In this document: one piece after another, positions 1-7,942 of the stretch
Numbering within the stretch: the first letter of the stretch is position 1
Layout of the letters: every line of letters begins with the position of its first letter
IMG/VR virus record: IMGVR_UViG_3300037189_015495
Location: 1-44,591 of that record
Reading direction: 5' to 3' (one strand)
DNA from: a virus
Length of the DNA stretch: 44,591 bases
The notes under the pieces: generated by a model
Told to the model about the DNA's origin: nothing
Database searches by the model: none
The model's input: only the letters and a program-made list of their open reading frames with translations
Made by a program: the position numbers and the translations under genes

Positions 1-87
1 CCGACGGTTAACAGGGGCGGATACGAAGAAAAAAGAAAGGTTATTGTCTTCATTGCCTCGGCCTCTCCAAATTTAAGAGGCACAGTC
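1..87. repeat. Assembly overlap of a circular genome (left copy)
   Basis: Bases 1-87 are identical to 44505-44591. The overlap lies inside one reading frame that stays open and in phase across the join, and its odd length is typical of an assembler k-mer. It is therefore best read as an overlap from a circular or circularly permuted molecule, not a biological terminal repeat. The true unit is 44,504 bp. Confidence 0.9.
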
Positions 88-1334
88 AACGCTCCCGCCG
101 GAACTGTATTAATAAAGAACGCGAGCGTAGTGAGGGTTGCTTCTGCTATTGGAAACTCGCCATTTAAAGGAACATTGTTCCCCGTCTCGCCGAAAATAAC
201 TATAGTTTGCCCAATGCTCAGCCCGTGGTTAGATGCGGTAGTAAGGGTTATTTTTTTCGTGGCCGCATCGTATGTGGCGGCTGTTGCAGAGAGCTGGGGA
301 AATGTGAAGCCAGCATTAACAAACTTAGCAAAAGAAGCGGTGTATCCGGATGTTTCGGTGTTTTGGGTTGAGGATAGAATTGCGGACACCACGCCCGTGG
401 ACGGGTCGTACTTCTTTAAATTTGATGATGGAAGCCCATCGGTATAGTAGATGTAATTAGAAAGATTGCATTGGTATATAACCTTGCCCGCCGCATAAGA
501 GTTAGTTGCAATTTTCTTCCAGCCGCTGTTCCACCCGTTAAATTGATATATGTTTCCGCTCCTAAACACATGGAGTGCCTCGTCATTTTTGCTTGGAACA
601 AAAACGGAGAACATGCCGTCGACAGTTGTGGGGGGCGGCACTTGATAGGAAATTGAAGCGATTCCAGCGGGAAGAGTATTATATGTAGTCCATCCGGTTT
701 TGGGTATTGTTGTGGCGTTTCCCTCTGCATATGCCACAAGAGTTCGATAGCTTGCGTTAATCGAAATAGCTCTAGTATATTCCCACCTACTAAAGTTAAG
801 AGAAGGGGGCGCATACGCCGTTAGGCTGTACTGCTTGGTAAGCTGCGTTGTCGCTGCGGGTATTACGGACGAAGTTAGGTCACCCCAGTCAAGAGAACCC
901 GTTCCTGTTGTTAATTTAATTGAAATTTTTACGGTATTCCCTCGATCCACCTGCAATATGAAATTATCGTTGTTTGAGGCCGTGGAATCCTGTGCAATAT
1001 ACCTCACAAAGTGATTCTGGCCTGCGGAAGCAAATCCACCGCCAAAATACGAGGAGGTATACGACAGGGGAACCGCAGTTGATAACTGCCCGTCCGTTAC
1101 GGTGGCGACTACGCCCAAGAGTTCGGTCTGGGGATCAAACACATCGGGCAGCCTCACGACCCCCTGTCTTGTTGATACTCGGCCGTAGTTATCTAGCTCT
1201 ACATTTAAAAGATCGGAGCACTGGTTTTCCTTTAAAAGCCGAGGCTGGGACAGCTTATCAACGCCGCCCTCAAAAGAGGCCTGCCTATCAAACGATAGAT
1301 CCGAATTTAAAGCTGTATCTGAAATTAGGGGCAT
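1..1334 (-). CDS. Tail tube / stabilisation protein, N-terminal part (gene crosses the contig join)
   Basis: This is the first part of a 967-residue minus-strand gene. It begins at the ATG at 1332-1334 (MPLISDTALNSD), runs off the left edge and continues at 44504 down to 42935. I checked this frame codon by codon from 1334 to 1 and found no stop; the combined length of 2904 nt is divisible by three. The protein looks like a podovirus tail tubular B / stabilisation protein, judged from its size, its place next to the adaptor, and its opening with an RQASFEGGVDKL-type stretch and a later RQGVVRLPDVF segment, as in phage tail tube proteins. Near the join the first of three related beta-rich modules begins (pattern HGL..GQTI.I.G....LNG). 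Family assignment is by pattern only. It lies 13 nt downstream of the 56-residue gene and probably shares its transcript. Confidence 0.7.
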   Translation of the reverse strand, partial: MPLISDTALNSDLSFDRQASFEGGVDKLSQPRLLKENQCSDLLNVELDNYGRVSTRQGVVRLPDVFDPQTELLGVVATVTDGQLSTAVPLSYTSSYFGGGFASAGQNHFVRYIAQDSTASNNDNFILQVDRGNTVKISIKLTTGTGSLDWGDLTSSVIPAATTQLTKQYSLTAYAPPSLNFSRWEYTRAISINASYRTLVAYAEGNATTIPKTGWTTYNTLPAGIASISYQVPPPTTVDGMFSVFVPSKNDEALHVFRSGNIYQFNGWNSGWKKIATNSYAAGKVIYQCNLSNYIYYTDGLPSSNLKKYDPSTGVVSAILSSTQNTETSGYTASFAKFVNAGFTFPQLSATAATYDAATKKITLTTASNHGLSIGQTIVIFGETGNNVPLNGEFPIAEATLTTLAFFINTVPAGALTVPLKFGEAEAMKTITFLFSSYPPLLTV

Positions 1335-1347
1335 AGGCTCTCACAAA

Positions 1348-1518
1348 TCATTTAAGCATTCTCGCCGCATAGGCTTTTCTTATGTCTCTCTGACTAAACC
1401 CGCCGCTCTTCTCTTTCATTTTGCGATATGTGCTTGGGTCAATTGTGCTTTCGCTCTTTGGCCTGCTAGTCCCAGCCATCTTCCTTGCATTCATATTTGC
1501 ATACAGTCCCTGCTTCAT
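1348..1518 (-). CDS. Small basic phage protein (56 aa)
   Basis: A 56-residue basic protein beginning MKQGLYANMNARKMAG. The start is well supported by an AAAGGAGG Shine-Dalgarno sequence six bases before the ATG. Short lysine/arginine-rich proteins starting MKxGLYAN are common in podoviruses next to the head-tail adaptor; their job is unknown. Here it sits between the adaptor gene (15 nt upstream) and the 967-residue tail gene (13 nt downstream), which points to a virion or assembly role by position only. No transmembrane segment or cysteine is present. Confidence 0.75.
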   Translation of the reverse strand: MKQGLYANMNARKMAGTSRPKSESTIDPSTYRKMKEKSGGFSQRDIRKAYAARMLK

Positions 1519-1533
1519 ATTGCCTCCTTTTCC

Positions 1534-2232
1534 CTAGATCCCGCCTGCGGAATCCCAATCATCTCTAGTCCATTCCCCAAGACTTTCTGCGGATATCTCA
1601 AATCTTGATGCGGCCTGTGATCGCTCAGAGTTTCTTGCAACCCCAAGCAATGTCAGGGCTTCGCTCTGCTTGGCCTGCGCCTTGGCATATGCCTGCTTAT
1701 ATTCGAGCATATCCGCCTCAACCAGTGCGGTAAGAGCCAAGTCTGCGGCCGGTATTACGCTTTCATCGCCGTCATCAGTAAGAGTGGAAAAAACGCTCTG
1801 CCCCTGCCTAATAACCCGTATCTTTGATTTATAAAGAACATGCAGCGTAGTTGATGCAGAAGGCGGGCTCAAGAGTCGCAACCTTGAAAGACCGGAGTTG
1901 GTTCTGGAAACGGCTACAAACGCAACCGTTTGGCCGGAAACATTGAACGCCTCTCTAGCAGAAATGAATGTAGTTTCAAAATTTGCCGGCGTTATTCCTT
2001 GGTCGCCAATCGCCACCGCCACTATTAAGTCAACCGTGGGCTCCTGCAAGGTGACAACATCAGTGCCCGCTGGCACGGCCTGAGATGTCATTGCCAATGA
2101 GTCCCTCCATAGCTGGGTGTCCCAAACCATTTTATAGCGCAATGCAGCAAAAGTTTTTGCAGCAGCGGCAGCCCCCGAACTGGTGTCGTGGATCTTGGTT
2201 TTAACCGTATTAACAATTTCGTCTAAGTTCAT
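1534..2232 (-). CDS. Head-tail adaptor / tail tubular A-like protein
   Basis: The 232-residue product has the features of a podovirus adaptor (T7 gp11-like): a helical N-terminus (MNLDEIVNTVKTKI), a beta-rich middle, and a helical C-terminal half in which a VEADMLEYKQAYAKAQAKQ stretch is typical of such adaptors. These proteins form the ring that joins portal to tail tube. Its position next to the tail tube gene agrees. The ATG overlaps the stop of the glycine-rich gene upstream (2229-2232), so translation is probably coupled. Assigned by pattern and context, not by a search. Confidence 0.65.
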   Translation of the reverse strand: MNLDEIVNTVKTKIHDTSSGAAAAAKTFAALRYKMVWDTQLWRDSLAMTSQAVPAGTDVVTLQEPTVDLIVAVAIGDQGITPANFETTFISAREAFNVSGQTVAFVAVSRTNSGLSRLRLLSPPSASTTLHVLYKSKIRVIRQGQSVFSTLTDDGDESVIPAADLALTALVEADMLEYKQAYAKAQAKQSEALTLLGVARNSERSQAASRFEISAESLGEWTRDDWDSAGGI

Positions 2233-3170
2233 GTAAGTGGTAGATATCTAATCACAACGATCCCGCTTGTGCCGGCACCTCCGGCACTTACGCTGCCCTT
2301 GCCGCCGCCACCATACCCACCAGCAGAAGCCCCCTCTGCATTATCAACACCGCCATAACCGTAGGCATATGCTTTGCATGTACCGCTTTTACACCCGCTA
2401 CCATATTGAACACACGATGTGCCAACACCGCCGTATCCCGATCTTGCCCCACTGCCGCCGGCAGCGTGAGAAGTGGTCGAGAATATTTCAACTGGGCTAA
2501 GCACCGTTCCGCCGCCCCCGCCGCCCACGGTCTGGTTAGGCGCGTTGGCAGCACCGCCGGCACCGGAGGAACCAGATCCACCGCCACCAACATAACCATA
2601 CTGCCCGCTATCCCCATTACTTCTTGAAACATACCAAGCCTGCCCCAGTCCGCCTGCGCGAGAATTGCTAGCACCTCCATCACCACCGTTACTGGCTCCA
2701 ACGCCTGAGCCGCCCGCACCACCTCCGGTCACAGTTTTTATGACTTGGCTGTTAAGGACAATGCTTGATATGCCTCCCGCAACTTGCGCCGCGCCGCCTG
2801 CTCCGACTGTTATGTTGTATGTTCCGGTATAAAGGTCGACGCTGGTGTAATCCTGCAAACCGCCCGCACCGCCACCTCCTCCGCCAGCAGAATTGCCCCC
2901 ACCGCCACCACCTCCAATTAAAAGTAGTTCGCAATTCCTAAAGCCGGCAGCCGTAAAAGTGCCACTGCCCGTGAATATGTGATATTTATAGCCATTATAT
3001 GTGGCCTCCGTGCCCCCGCTTGCGACCCAAGCTACATAAGATCGCTTCCAAGCGTTTCCAGTCCTAATGTGTATCTGATTTACCAGCTTCCAGACATTGT
3101 TTTGCTTGATGTGGACAAACTTTACCTCTTTAAAAGCACCGCTCTTGTATGCGTAAATTTTTTCGGGCAT
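2229..3170 (-). CDS. Glycine-rich virion protein, likely adhesin or tail tip
   Basis: A 313-residue protein. Residues 1-50 are a lysine-rich beta segment. From about residue 50 a glycine-rich domain begins (YNGYKYHIFTGSGTFT, then LLLIGGGGGGGNSAGG) and runs to the end as long Gly/Ala/Ser loops separated by short beta strands, closing with GTSGIVVIRYLP. Such domains are common in phage receptor-binding proteins and appendages, where a stack of polyglycine helices carries variable loops. The terminal GIVVIRY motif is the usual closing strand of the family. It lies directly after the tail fibre gene and four bases overlap the adaptor gene. Host-range function is inferred. Confidence 0.6.
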   Translation of the reverse strand: MPEKIYAYKSGAFKEVKFVHIKQNNVWKLVNQIHIRTGNAWKRSYVAWVASGGTEATYNGYKYHIFTGSGTFTAAGFRNCELLLIGGGGGGGNSAGGGGGGAGGLQDYTSVDLYTGTYNITVGAGGAAQVAGGISSIVLNSQVIKTVTGGGAGGSGVGASNGGDGGASNSRAGGLGQAWYVSRSNGDSGQYGYVGGGGSGSSGAGGAANAPNQTVGGGGGGTVLSPVEIFSTTSHAAGGSGARSGYGGVGTSCVQYGSGCKSGTCKAYAYGYGGVDNAEGASAGGYGGGGKGSVSAGGAGTSGIVVIRYLPLT

Positions 3171-3185
3171 ATGCCAGACGGGAAA

Positions 3186-3905
3186 CTAGCTGGCAACCTG
3201 ATACCAAATGTCTCCTTCAGCCCCTCCGTTTGGATTTGCGGTCGATATGGTTCGATTTCCGGCACCATTGCCAGAAAGATTTGTAATACCGCTGCCGTTA
3301 CCAACGAGGGTTCCTGCTGAAAACTGTCCGGATATGGTCAGGCTTGTTGCTAGATTTTCGCTGGTAACACAGTTTAGCTGAAGCTCCGGAGTTCCAACAG
3401 AGGCAGCCCCCAGCTTGCCAGCCACAACAGCACCAGCAGCAATCTTGCCGGCCACGACACTGTTATCAGCCAAATGTACTTGATTGATCAGGTTTTCTTT
3501 GACCAAAGCAAAAGCACCGCCAACAACCTTTAAAACCTGTTCGTTATTTTCCGGAGTTACATTAGGCAAATTACCGGCCGCAATGGATGCCTCATCGACA
3601 TAGCCCTTGCTGGCTGCATCGTTTGCAGCAAGTGGGGCTGCAAGGTTTTTAATGGTAAGCCCCTGACAATTGAATTTGTTGTCAGCACCCTTAGAAATAA
3701 ACTGGCCGGCGTTAACCTTCCTGATTGATTCAACGCTAACATCAACAATTGGAATCTGATCGCCAGTCGCAATTTCATCTGACATTGCGGTAAGATCCGT
3801 GATTGCCTGCGCATTAATTGACGCATCATCCACAAGCTGGTGGAGCTTTGCGTTTGTTACTTCTTCAGTTGCTGTAAACGACTTGCCTCTTGTAAACCTT
3901 GACAT
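3186..3905 (-). CDS. Tail fibre-like protein
   Basis: A 239-residue protein. I take the ATG at 3903-3905 (MSRFTRGKSFTATEEVTNAK) as the start; the upstream in-frame ATG at 3983 would overlap the nuclease gene by 40 bases and adds an unrelated tail. The middle has the tail-fibre signature NLAAPLAANDAASKGYVDE, followed by repeats of VVAGKIAAGAVVAGKLG type and an IGNGSGITNL-like segment (LVGNGSGITNLSG), both common in phage fibre shafts. The C-terminus GGAEGDIWYQV is the typical end strand. It is followed 15 nt later by the glycine-rich gene, so the two probably build one appendage. Confidence 0.65.
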   Translation of the reverse strand: MSRFTRGKSFTATEEVTNAKLHQLVDDASINAQAITDLTAMSDEIATGDQIPIVDVSVESIRKVNAGQFISKGADNKFNCQGLTIKNLAAPLAANDAASKGYVDEASIAAGNLPNVTPENNEQVLKVVGGAFALVKENLINQVHLADNSVVAGKIAAGAVVAGKLGAASVGTPELQLNCVTSENLATSLTISGQFSAGTLVGNGSGITNLSGNGAGNRTISTANPNGGAEGDIWYQVAS

Positions 3906-3925
3906 ATGCGTACTTCTATATTCGC

Positions 3926-3936
3926 CTGCTAAGCAG
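3926..3936. repeat. CTGCTWAGCAG palindrome, copy 1
   Basis: CTGCTAAGCAG lies between the nuclease stop (3944) and the tail fibre start (3905). On the minus strand it is joined to TTGACT, which could be a -35 box, but the nearest TATAGA is only 14 bases on, so a promoter here is doubtful. Confidence 0.6.
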
Positions 3937-3943
3937 TCAAGTA

Positions 3944-4345
3944 TTAAGCGAGTCCAAGAAGCGACCAGCTTGGCTGCTCGCAATCAGACCGCCCTATAAA
4001 GACAGTCTTTCTACCCTTTATTTCATGTGATGGGATTATTATCCAAGAGGAAAACGGGTCTACATAGATGGCCACAAAGTCGATGGTTTGCTTTGTGTAC
4101 ACAGTCTTAGCCCATCGCCCTGCCGAAATTGTTACTCTGCATTTACTTGCAGATCTTTTGCCCTGCCTCATAACGCAGTGCCAAGTGCTTTTTACCTGAA
4201 CTCGCCAGATATTCTTGCCGACATGAACAAGCCAGTCATACGGCGTGCTGTCGCCAAGTGGCTTACTAGGGACTCCCCCTCTTCGCATTATCTCCGCAGC
4301 AAATAATGTTTCAGCAAGCTCGCCACACTTTTTTGCGTTTTTCAC
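3944..4345 (-). CDS. PD-(D/E)XK nuclease, intron-endonuclease / resolvase-like
   Basis: A 133-residue protein with a compact PD-(D/E)XK core: helix with GELAETLFAAEIMRRGG (Glu9/Glu12), Asp37 in TPYDWLV, and the QVK motif at 50-52 (WRVQVKS). This arrangement matches the small nucleases once called group I intron-associated endonucleases (PDDEXK_5 type) and archaeal-type resolvases. The start is a GTG at 4343-4345 preceded by GGAAG. A free-standing nuclease between a short unknown gene and the tail fibre gene is out of place in a structural operon; it may be a homing-type passenger or may act in packaging or repair. The nuclease fold is likely; the role is unknown. Confidence 0.65.
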   Translation of the reverse strand: MKNAKKCGELAETLFAAEIMRRGGVPSKPLGDSTPYDWLVHVGKNIWRVQVKSTWHCVMRQGKRSASKCRVTISAGRWAKTVYTKQTIDFVAIYVDPFSSWIIIPSHEIKGRKTVFIGRSDCEQPSWSLLGLA

Positions 4346-4372
4346 TCGGCACTTCCGGCGGCCTGCAAATTG

Positions 4373-4660
4373 CTAGGTAACATTGACGGCTTTCCCGCCC
4401 CTGAATGCCGACTTGGTGTCGTGAGATCCCCACGCCCTGTCGAAATCCCGCTTGCTGGTCTTCACCTTCACGCCGCGCTCTTCAAGTTTTCTGTAGCCCT
4501 CCCGTATTCGATTGGCCGATATGGTGGGATCTTGGGTAGACCCTACAAAAACAATGCTTCTTGGGACGGTGACCCTATTTGGGTAAGTGTCTCTCTCTTC
4601 GACCGGAAGAACTCTTGTGGTAATCGAGCCGTTTGCCTCGAGATATTCATATACGGGCAT
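4373..4660 (-). CDS. Short protein with an FmdB-like N-terminus (95 aa)
   Basis: A 95-residue protein beginning MPVYEYLEANGSITTRVLPV, which recalls the start of phage FmdB-type proteins (MPxYEY...), but the cysteines of a zinc ribbon are absent. The rest is basic (KLEERGVKVKTSKRDFDRAWG). No function is assigned. It is the first gene after the terminator that follows the capsid gene. Its ATG at 4658-4660 lies four bases from a CTGCTAAGCAG palindrome and has no recognisable Shine-Dalgarno sequence, so initiation is unusual or the true start is elsewhere. Confidence 0.55.
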   Translation of the reverse strand: MPVYEYLEANGSITTRVLPVEERDTYPNRVTVPRSIVFVGSTQDPTISANRIREGYRKLEERGVKVKTSKRDFDRAWGSHDTKSAFRGGKAVNVT

Positions 4661-4664
4661 GCAT

Positions 4665-4675
4665 CTGCTTAGCAG
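4665..4675. repeat. CTGCTWAGCAG palindrome, copy 2
   Basis: CTGCTTAGCAG stands between the terminator behind the capsid gene and the ATG at 4660 of the 95-residue gene, four bases upstream of that ATG on the minus strand. Confidence 0.6.
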
Positions 4676-4700
4676 TTACTACCTGTATTGCAATAAAATA

Positions 4701-4730
4701 GAAAACCCCAGCTTTTGGCTGGGGTTTTCC
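4701..4730 (-). terminator. Rho-independent terminator after the capsid gene
   Basis: AACCCCAGC and GCTGGGGTT form a stable stem around a short loop. On the minus strand the stem is followed by TTTTCTATTTTATT. It lies about 30 bases past the capsid stop (4762), where strong capsid transcription would be expected to be trimmed. The flanking A-tract on the other side could make it work in both directions. Confidence 0.8.
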
Positions 4731-4761
4731 TTCAGTAGGGGGACATACCCCTCTGAACAAA

Positions 4762-5817
4762 CTATGAGTTTGATGTGCGGGACTTGCTGCAAAGAATACG
4801 AGCCTTCTTTGCATTGAGAACCTGAACAGCCCAGTGTGCTTTCCATCCAGCGTAGATATTTTGATTGAGGATGTCGCTCTTGTCGGGCTTGTCCACAATA
4901 ACTACGGAAGGGGCATACGGAGATTGTCCAGAATAGTTCACAGTTCCAAACGCGCCGCTCGTCATAACATAAGTCGAGTACACCAGCACTTCGCCCGAAG
5001 CGGCCGAAGTTGCATATGTGTTCTCGCTGCCAGACGAGGCCTTGAAGGCGTTGGTGTGTTGCGAAACGCTCACACCATACAGGTCGCCAATTTGGCCTTT
5101 CGCAATGTCAGAGACTTTGGTCGCGACATTACGATAAGCGATATTGAGAACTGTTTGATCCTTCAAGAGATCCGCTGCAACGGAAGGGTCAACGATTGCT
5201 GTGAAAGTTTCATTCAAGCTCACATTCTTTTCGTTTCGGATTGCCGTAGCGGCATCCAAAAGATCAGAAGGAGCAAGGAAACCATCAGCAGCAGCCACTA
5301 AGCCTGCCGCAGTCGTGGAAGCACCGGCATAGATTTTCGGGATTGTAGTCCCGTGAATGCCGGTTCCGCGAGCGGAGCTAACGGTTACACCCTGAGCGGT
5401 CGAGCCGCCATGCAGGGCGTTACGGACAACGGTGTCCAAATGCTGCGCAGCGTCCAAAGTTAAAGCGCGAATCCCTTCCTGCAACGCATTGAAAAGCTGC
5501 GTGTAGTTCAGGATGTCGCTTAATTTTAGAGCCTCGCCCACTTGTGAAAGAGGAACATTGATCTTGCGGAGCCCGATATCACGATAAGTGCTAATCGGGG
5601 TTCCTTCAGTCAAGCTCTGCACATTGGCTGCATCGGCCTCGGTGTCCCATTGGAACATGGTGATAGAATTGTTACCCGTGTTTGTCGGAAGATCGTACTT
5701 CTGTCCATAGGTGTTAAGAACCAGAGTGTCTTTCACCCCGTCCAACAACTTTTTCGAGAATACGGCCTGAAACTGATCCGCCATTGAAGCGGGTACATTT
5801 GTTTTCATCATTGCCAT
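4762..5817 (-). CDS. Major capsid protein, N4-gp56 family type
   Basis: A 351-residue protein with the hallmarks of the N4-gp56 major capsid family: an N-terminus with a VFSKKLLDGVKDTLVLNTYG helix, then MFQWDTEADAANVQSLTEGT, a GEALKLSDIL segment, and a C-terminal VVIVDKPDKSDILNQNIYAGWK motif. HK97-fold subunits of this kind build the icosahedral shell. The start ATG follows GAGGT. It sits directly after the scaffold gene (12 nt) and before a strong terminator, the usual order for capsid genes. This gene is the best marker linking the phage to podoviruses with N4-type capsids, though the genome is much smaller than N4. Confidence 0.88.
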   Translation of the reverse strand: MAMMKTNVPASMADQFQAVFSKKLLDGVKDTLVLNTYGQKYDLPTNTGNNSITMFQWDTEADAANVQSLTEGTPISTYRDIGLRKINVPLSQVGEALKLSDILNYTQLFNALQEGIRALTLDAAQHLDTVVRNALHGGSTAQGVTVSSARGTGIHGTTIPKIYAGASTTAAGLVAAADGFLAPSDLLDAATAIRNEKNVSLNETFTAIVDPSVAADLLKDQTVLNIAYRNVATKVSDIAKGQIGDLYGVSVSQHTNAFKASSGSENTYATSAASGEVLVYSTYVMTSGAFGTVNYSGQSPYAPSVVIVDKPDKSDILNQNIYAGWKAHWAVQVLNAKKARILCSKSRTSNS

Positions 5818-5828
5818 TGTTATTACCT

Positions 5829-6773
5829 CTAAGACAGGTTGCCGTCAGTGGCCGCCACTAGGTTTTTGAGATAGTTCTCGGCTTCCGCCGTGTTCATATC
5901 AGAAACGCTTCTGTCACCTGTAGGCGACATTGGAGTGGAAGATCCCAACGAAAACTTCTGTCTTAATTTTTGATTTTCAGCTTTTAACCGCTCAACTTCT
6001 TTAACGGCATCCGCAGCGGACTCCCCAGCGAGTTGTAACTTGGCAAGGGCTGTTGCCAAGACCAAGCCATCGGGGTGACGATTCAGGAAGTCCTTTACCA
6101 GCGGATCTCCGTGCGCCATGAAGCCTTGGGTTGTCTGATAGAGGTCGGAACCCTGATCCTTTAGATCTGGATTCTCCTTTGTCAGATTGTCCCAATTTGA
6201 CCTCACCCGAGACAGAAACTCTGCCTCGCGCTCTTTGGCTTTGACGGATCGACTGGCTTCGGTTTCCTCAATTTCGATTGCCTTTTTTCGAGCAGATTCG
6301 GCAAGGTCATCCCTTCCCTCCTCCTCCCATTCCTTGGCAAACTCTCTGAGTTCTTTTGGCGTATAGCCCTCGTTCCGGCTGGAACGAGCTTGCTCTGCTT
6401 CGCGCTCAAATTGAGCTCTCTGCTCGCCAAACTCCCGTTGCTTTTGATTGAACTGCTCCCACAACTGACCAAGCCGATTGCGGCTTTTTTCACGATCTTC
6501 ACCAACATCGAGGGATTTAATCTCCTTCGTTACTGGATCTTCGCTTTCAGAGTTCGGTGTGGATGCCGTTTGTTGATCGGCTTTATCAGCCGACTGATTC
6601 TTGCTCGCGGACGGGATTCCGTCCGTATTACGAGGGGACTGAGCCTTGACATCAGGAGCGGAGAAACCATCGACCTGACCGGCTAGTCTCCCAAGCTCCT
6701 GCAACTCGGCTTCGATTCCCTGACCCTCTCCAGAGGCTTGCGCCACCGGTTCGGCTATTTGTTCATTGGACAT
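5829..6773 (-). CDS. Capsid scaffolding protein
   Basis: A 314-residue, strongly charged protein. Residues 1-90 are low-complexity and rich in Gln, Ser and Asp. A long helical or coiled-coil region rich in Glu, Lys and Arg follows (about 95-210, around FEREAEQARSSRNEGYTPKE), then another helix (AADAVKEVERLKAENQKLRQ) and a short C-terminal helical tail, which in scaffolds often binds the shell protein. No enzyme motif is seen. Its composition and its place just before the capsid gene support the scaffold role. Confidence 0.75.
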   Translation of the reverse strand: MSNEQIAEPVAQASGEGQGIEAELQELGRLAGQVDGFSAPDVKAQSPRNTDGIPSASKNQSADKADQQTASTPNSESEDPVTKEIKSLDVGEDREKSRNRLGQLWEQFNQKQREFGEQRAQFEREAEQARSSRNEGYTPKELREFAKEWEEEGRDDLAESARKKAIEIEETEASRSVKAKEREAEFLSRVRSNWDNLTKENPDLKDQGSDLYQTTQGFMAHGDPLVKDFLNRHPDGLVLATALAKLQLAGESAADAVKEVERLKAENQKLRQKFSLGSSTPMSPTGDRSVSDMNTAEAENYLKNLVAATDGNLS

Positions 6774-6797
6774 ATCGGAGTCCTTTCTTCCCGAAGT

Positions 6798-7043
6798 TTA
6801 GGGGACTAAATGACCGAGTTCCGCCAAGTCCCCTTCTTCGGCGGATTCGGAATCTTCTTCTGCGGCCGAGCCGCCCAAGAAAGCTAAATAAGCAACCATT
6901 TCCCTACAGCCAACGGCCTTGCCGGCCTCAAACCTGTCTCCGCCAGCAAGCACTGCCTTGGCATCCCGCAAAGAACAGAAAGCAAGCAAAAGCCGAAGAA
7001 AGCTCTTGCCACTATCGGACTTTAAAAACTGCTGGGTCGCCAT
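6798..7043 (-). CDS. Unknown acidic small protein before the scaffold gene (81 aa)
   Basis: I do not recognise this protein. The ATG at 7041-7043 (MATQQFLKSDSGKSFLRLLL) gives 81 residues. A longer frame opens with a GTG at 7142, but that codon would fall at the probable transcription start, so the shorter form is preferred. The N-terminal half is helical; the C-terminus is very acidic (GGSAAEEDSESAEEGDLAE). It lies 24 nt before scaffold and is the first gene after the promoter near 7150-7178, so it is probably co-expressed with scaffold and capsid. Confidence 0.55.
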   Translation of the reverse strand: MATQQFLKSDSGKSFLRLLLAFCSLRDAKAVLAGGDRFEAGKAVGCREMVAYLAFLGGSAAEEDSESAEEGDLAELGHLVP

Positions 7044-7149
7044 CCTGTCATCATTGCCATATTTAAAATTGGCGTAACTAGAGTACCGAAAAATACTTAG
7101 GGCTGTAGCAAACGCCCGAGCATAAATCCTTAGTTTTGTCACTCGCGCC

Positions 7150-7178
7150 TGTCTACAGGTAGTGGTTCAGCATGTCAA
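7150..7178 (-). promoter_or_regulatory. Promoter with conserved AAAGTAGTTG element (copy 1)
   Basis: On the minus strand, AATAAAGTAG is followed at once by TTGACA (7173-7178), a 17-base gap and TAGACA (7150-7155). It starts at the endolysin stop codon and would drive the scaffold-capsid genes. The AAAGTAGTTG element is shared with sites at 8229-8244 and 17481-17496. Confidence 0.6.
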
Positions 7179-7712
7179 CTACTTTATTCTGCGTATCACT
7201 ACTTTGCGACTTTTAGCAGTCTTTTTCTCTGGGATCTCCCTGAATGTAACTGGCTCCTCTGATTGAGATATTGCCATATTTGCAGCCAGATCCCTCCAGT
7301 CTTTGTAGTGTCCATCCTGAAGGTGGGGTCTTTCCCACGACAGGGCGACCAGTGAGTATAATTTGCCGTTTTCTATGCCAACCCCATACGACTGCACATT
7401 CACCCAATCTGCTTCATATGAATCATTTGCGATCTTCTTTGCGGGCACCCAGTCTATCGCCCTGCCATAGCAATGGAATGATTGAGGGATGGGGTACCCC
7501 CTCGCGTTAGTTACAATCTTCCCAGACTTCGTCCTCCCCTGACGATACAACTCCTCCTGTTCCGCCGGCGTTCTCGCTCCGCAGTAAATGTACGGAATCA
7601 CACCTGACGCAATAACCGCATCCCTCCACGCAGCCACCCGAGCGGCGAAGGAAGGATCTAAACCCTTCAGGATATTGCTGTAGATCTCGTCTATTTTCTT
7701 GCGAGTAATCAC
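7179..7712 (-). CDS. Endolysin, M15-family L-alanyl-D-glutamate-type peptidase
   Basis: A 177-residue peptidase of the M15 (VanY/endolysin) type that would cut the peptide stems of murein at lysis. The fold markers are in order: YCGARTPAEQEELYRQG (residues 43-59), the zinc motif SFHCYGRAID (His80 and Asp87), and WERPHLQDG (His130). It has a lysine/arginine-rich C-terminus and no signal peptide, so release probably needs the holin. It starts with GTG at 7712, which overlaps the lipoprotein stop (GTGA), and is last in the lysis cassette. Confidence 0.85.
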   Translation of the reverse strand: MITRKKIDEIYSNILKGLDPSFAARVAAWRDAVIASGVIPYIYCGARTPAEQEELYRQGRTKSGKIVTNARGYPIPQSFHCYGRAIDWVPAKKIANDSYEADWVNVQSYGVGIENGKLYSLVALSWERPHLQDGHYKDWRDLAANMAISQSEEPVTFREIPEKKTAKSRKVVIRRIK

Positions 7713-7942
7713 CTGTTGCGCTCGATCTCAAGCCTGTACTGAAGTTCATTAATTATCTCGAGCGTATCCCTCGCCCACCCCTTAACATCCTCATTGGACT
7801 GCATAACAGATTTAAATCTGTAGTCATTAGTCAAAAAGGTGACCGAGTCCGCCGGAGGCGTGAATCCCCTTGTGCTAGCGCAGCCACCAAGGAATGCCGC
7901 TACGACCACTAAAAGTGCGGTCAATGCGTTCTTTGCGTTCAT
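7709..7942 (-). CDS. Lipoprotein, outer-spanin-like (77 aa)
   Basis: A 77-residue lipoprotein: positive N-terminus, hydrophobic stretch and lipobox LGGC with Cys at residue 21 (LTALLVVVAAFLGGCASTRG). The rest is hydrophilic and ends in a helix (DTLEIINELQYRLEIERNR). Such a lipoprotein just before the endolysin fits an outer-membrane spanin subunit, which would imply a Gram-negative host. It is longer than a typical Rz1 and not proline-rich, so an unrelated lipoprotein is possible. Its 5' end overlaps the 53-residue gene in another frame. Confidence 0.65.
   Translation of the reverse strand: MNAKNALTALLVVVAAFLGGCASTRGFTPPADSVTFLTNDYRFKSVMQSNEDVKGWARDTLEIINELQYRLEIERNR

Noticed and set aside
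1-87. True direct terminal repeat of the virion DNA
   Set aside because: The repeat lies inside one uninterrupted gene and has a k-mer-like length, so an assembly overlap is simpler.
130-1336. Several reading frames on either strand (130-447, 416-814, 471-656, 974-1336)
   Set aside because: They lie in other frames of the 967-residue tail gene, which is open without a stop through this whole stretch and across the join.
2267-2934. Frames opposite or inside the glycine-rich gene (2267-2500, 2288-2722, 2406-2627, 2752-2934)
   Set aside because: Low-complexity GC-rich codons produce open frames by chance; no ribosome sites or neighbours support them.
3944-3983. Start of the tail fibre gene at 3983
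   Set aside because: It would overlap the nuclease gene and adds an unrelated N-terminus; the ATG at 3905 begins the conserved-looking part.
4834-5301. 155-aa plus-strand frame
   Set aside because: Antisense to the major capsid gene, with no family-like features.
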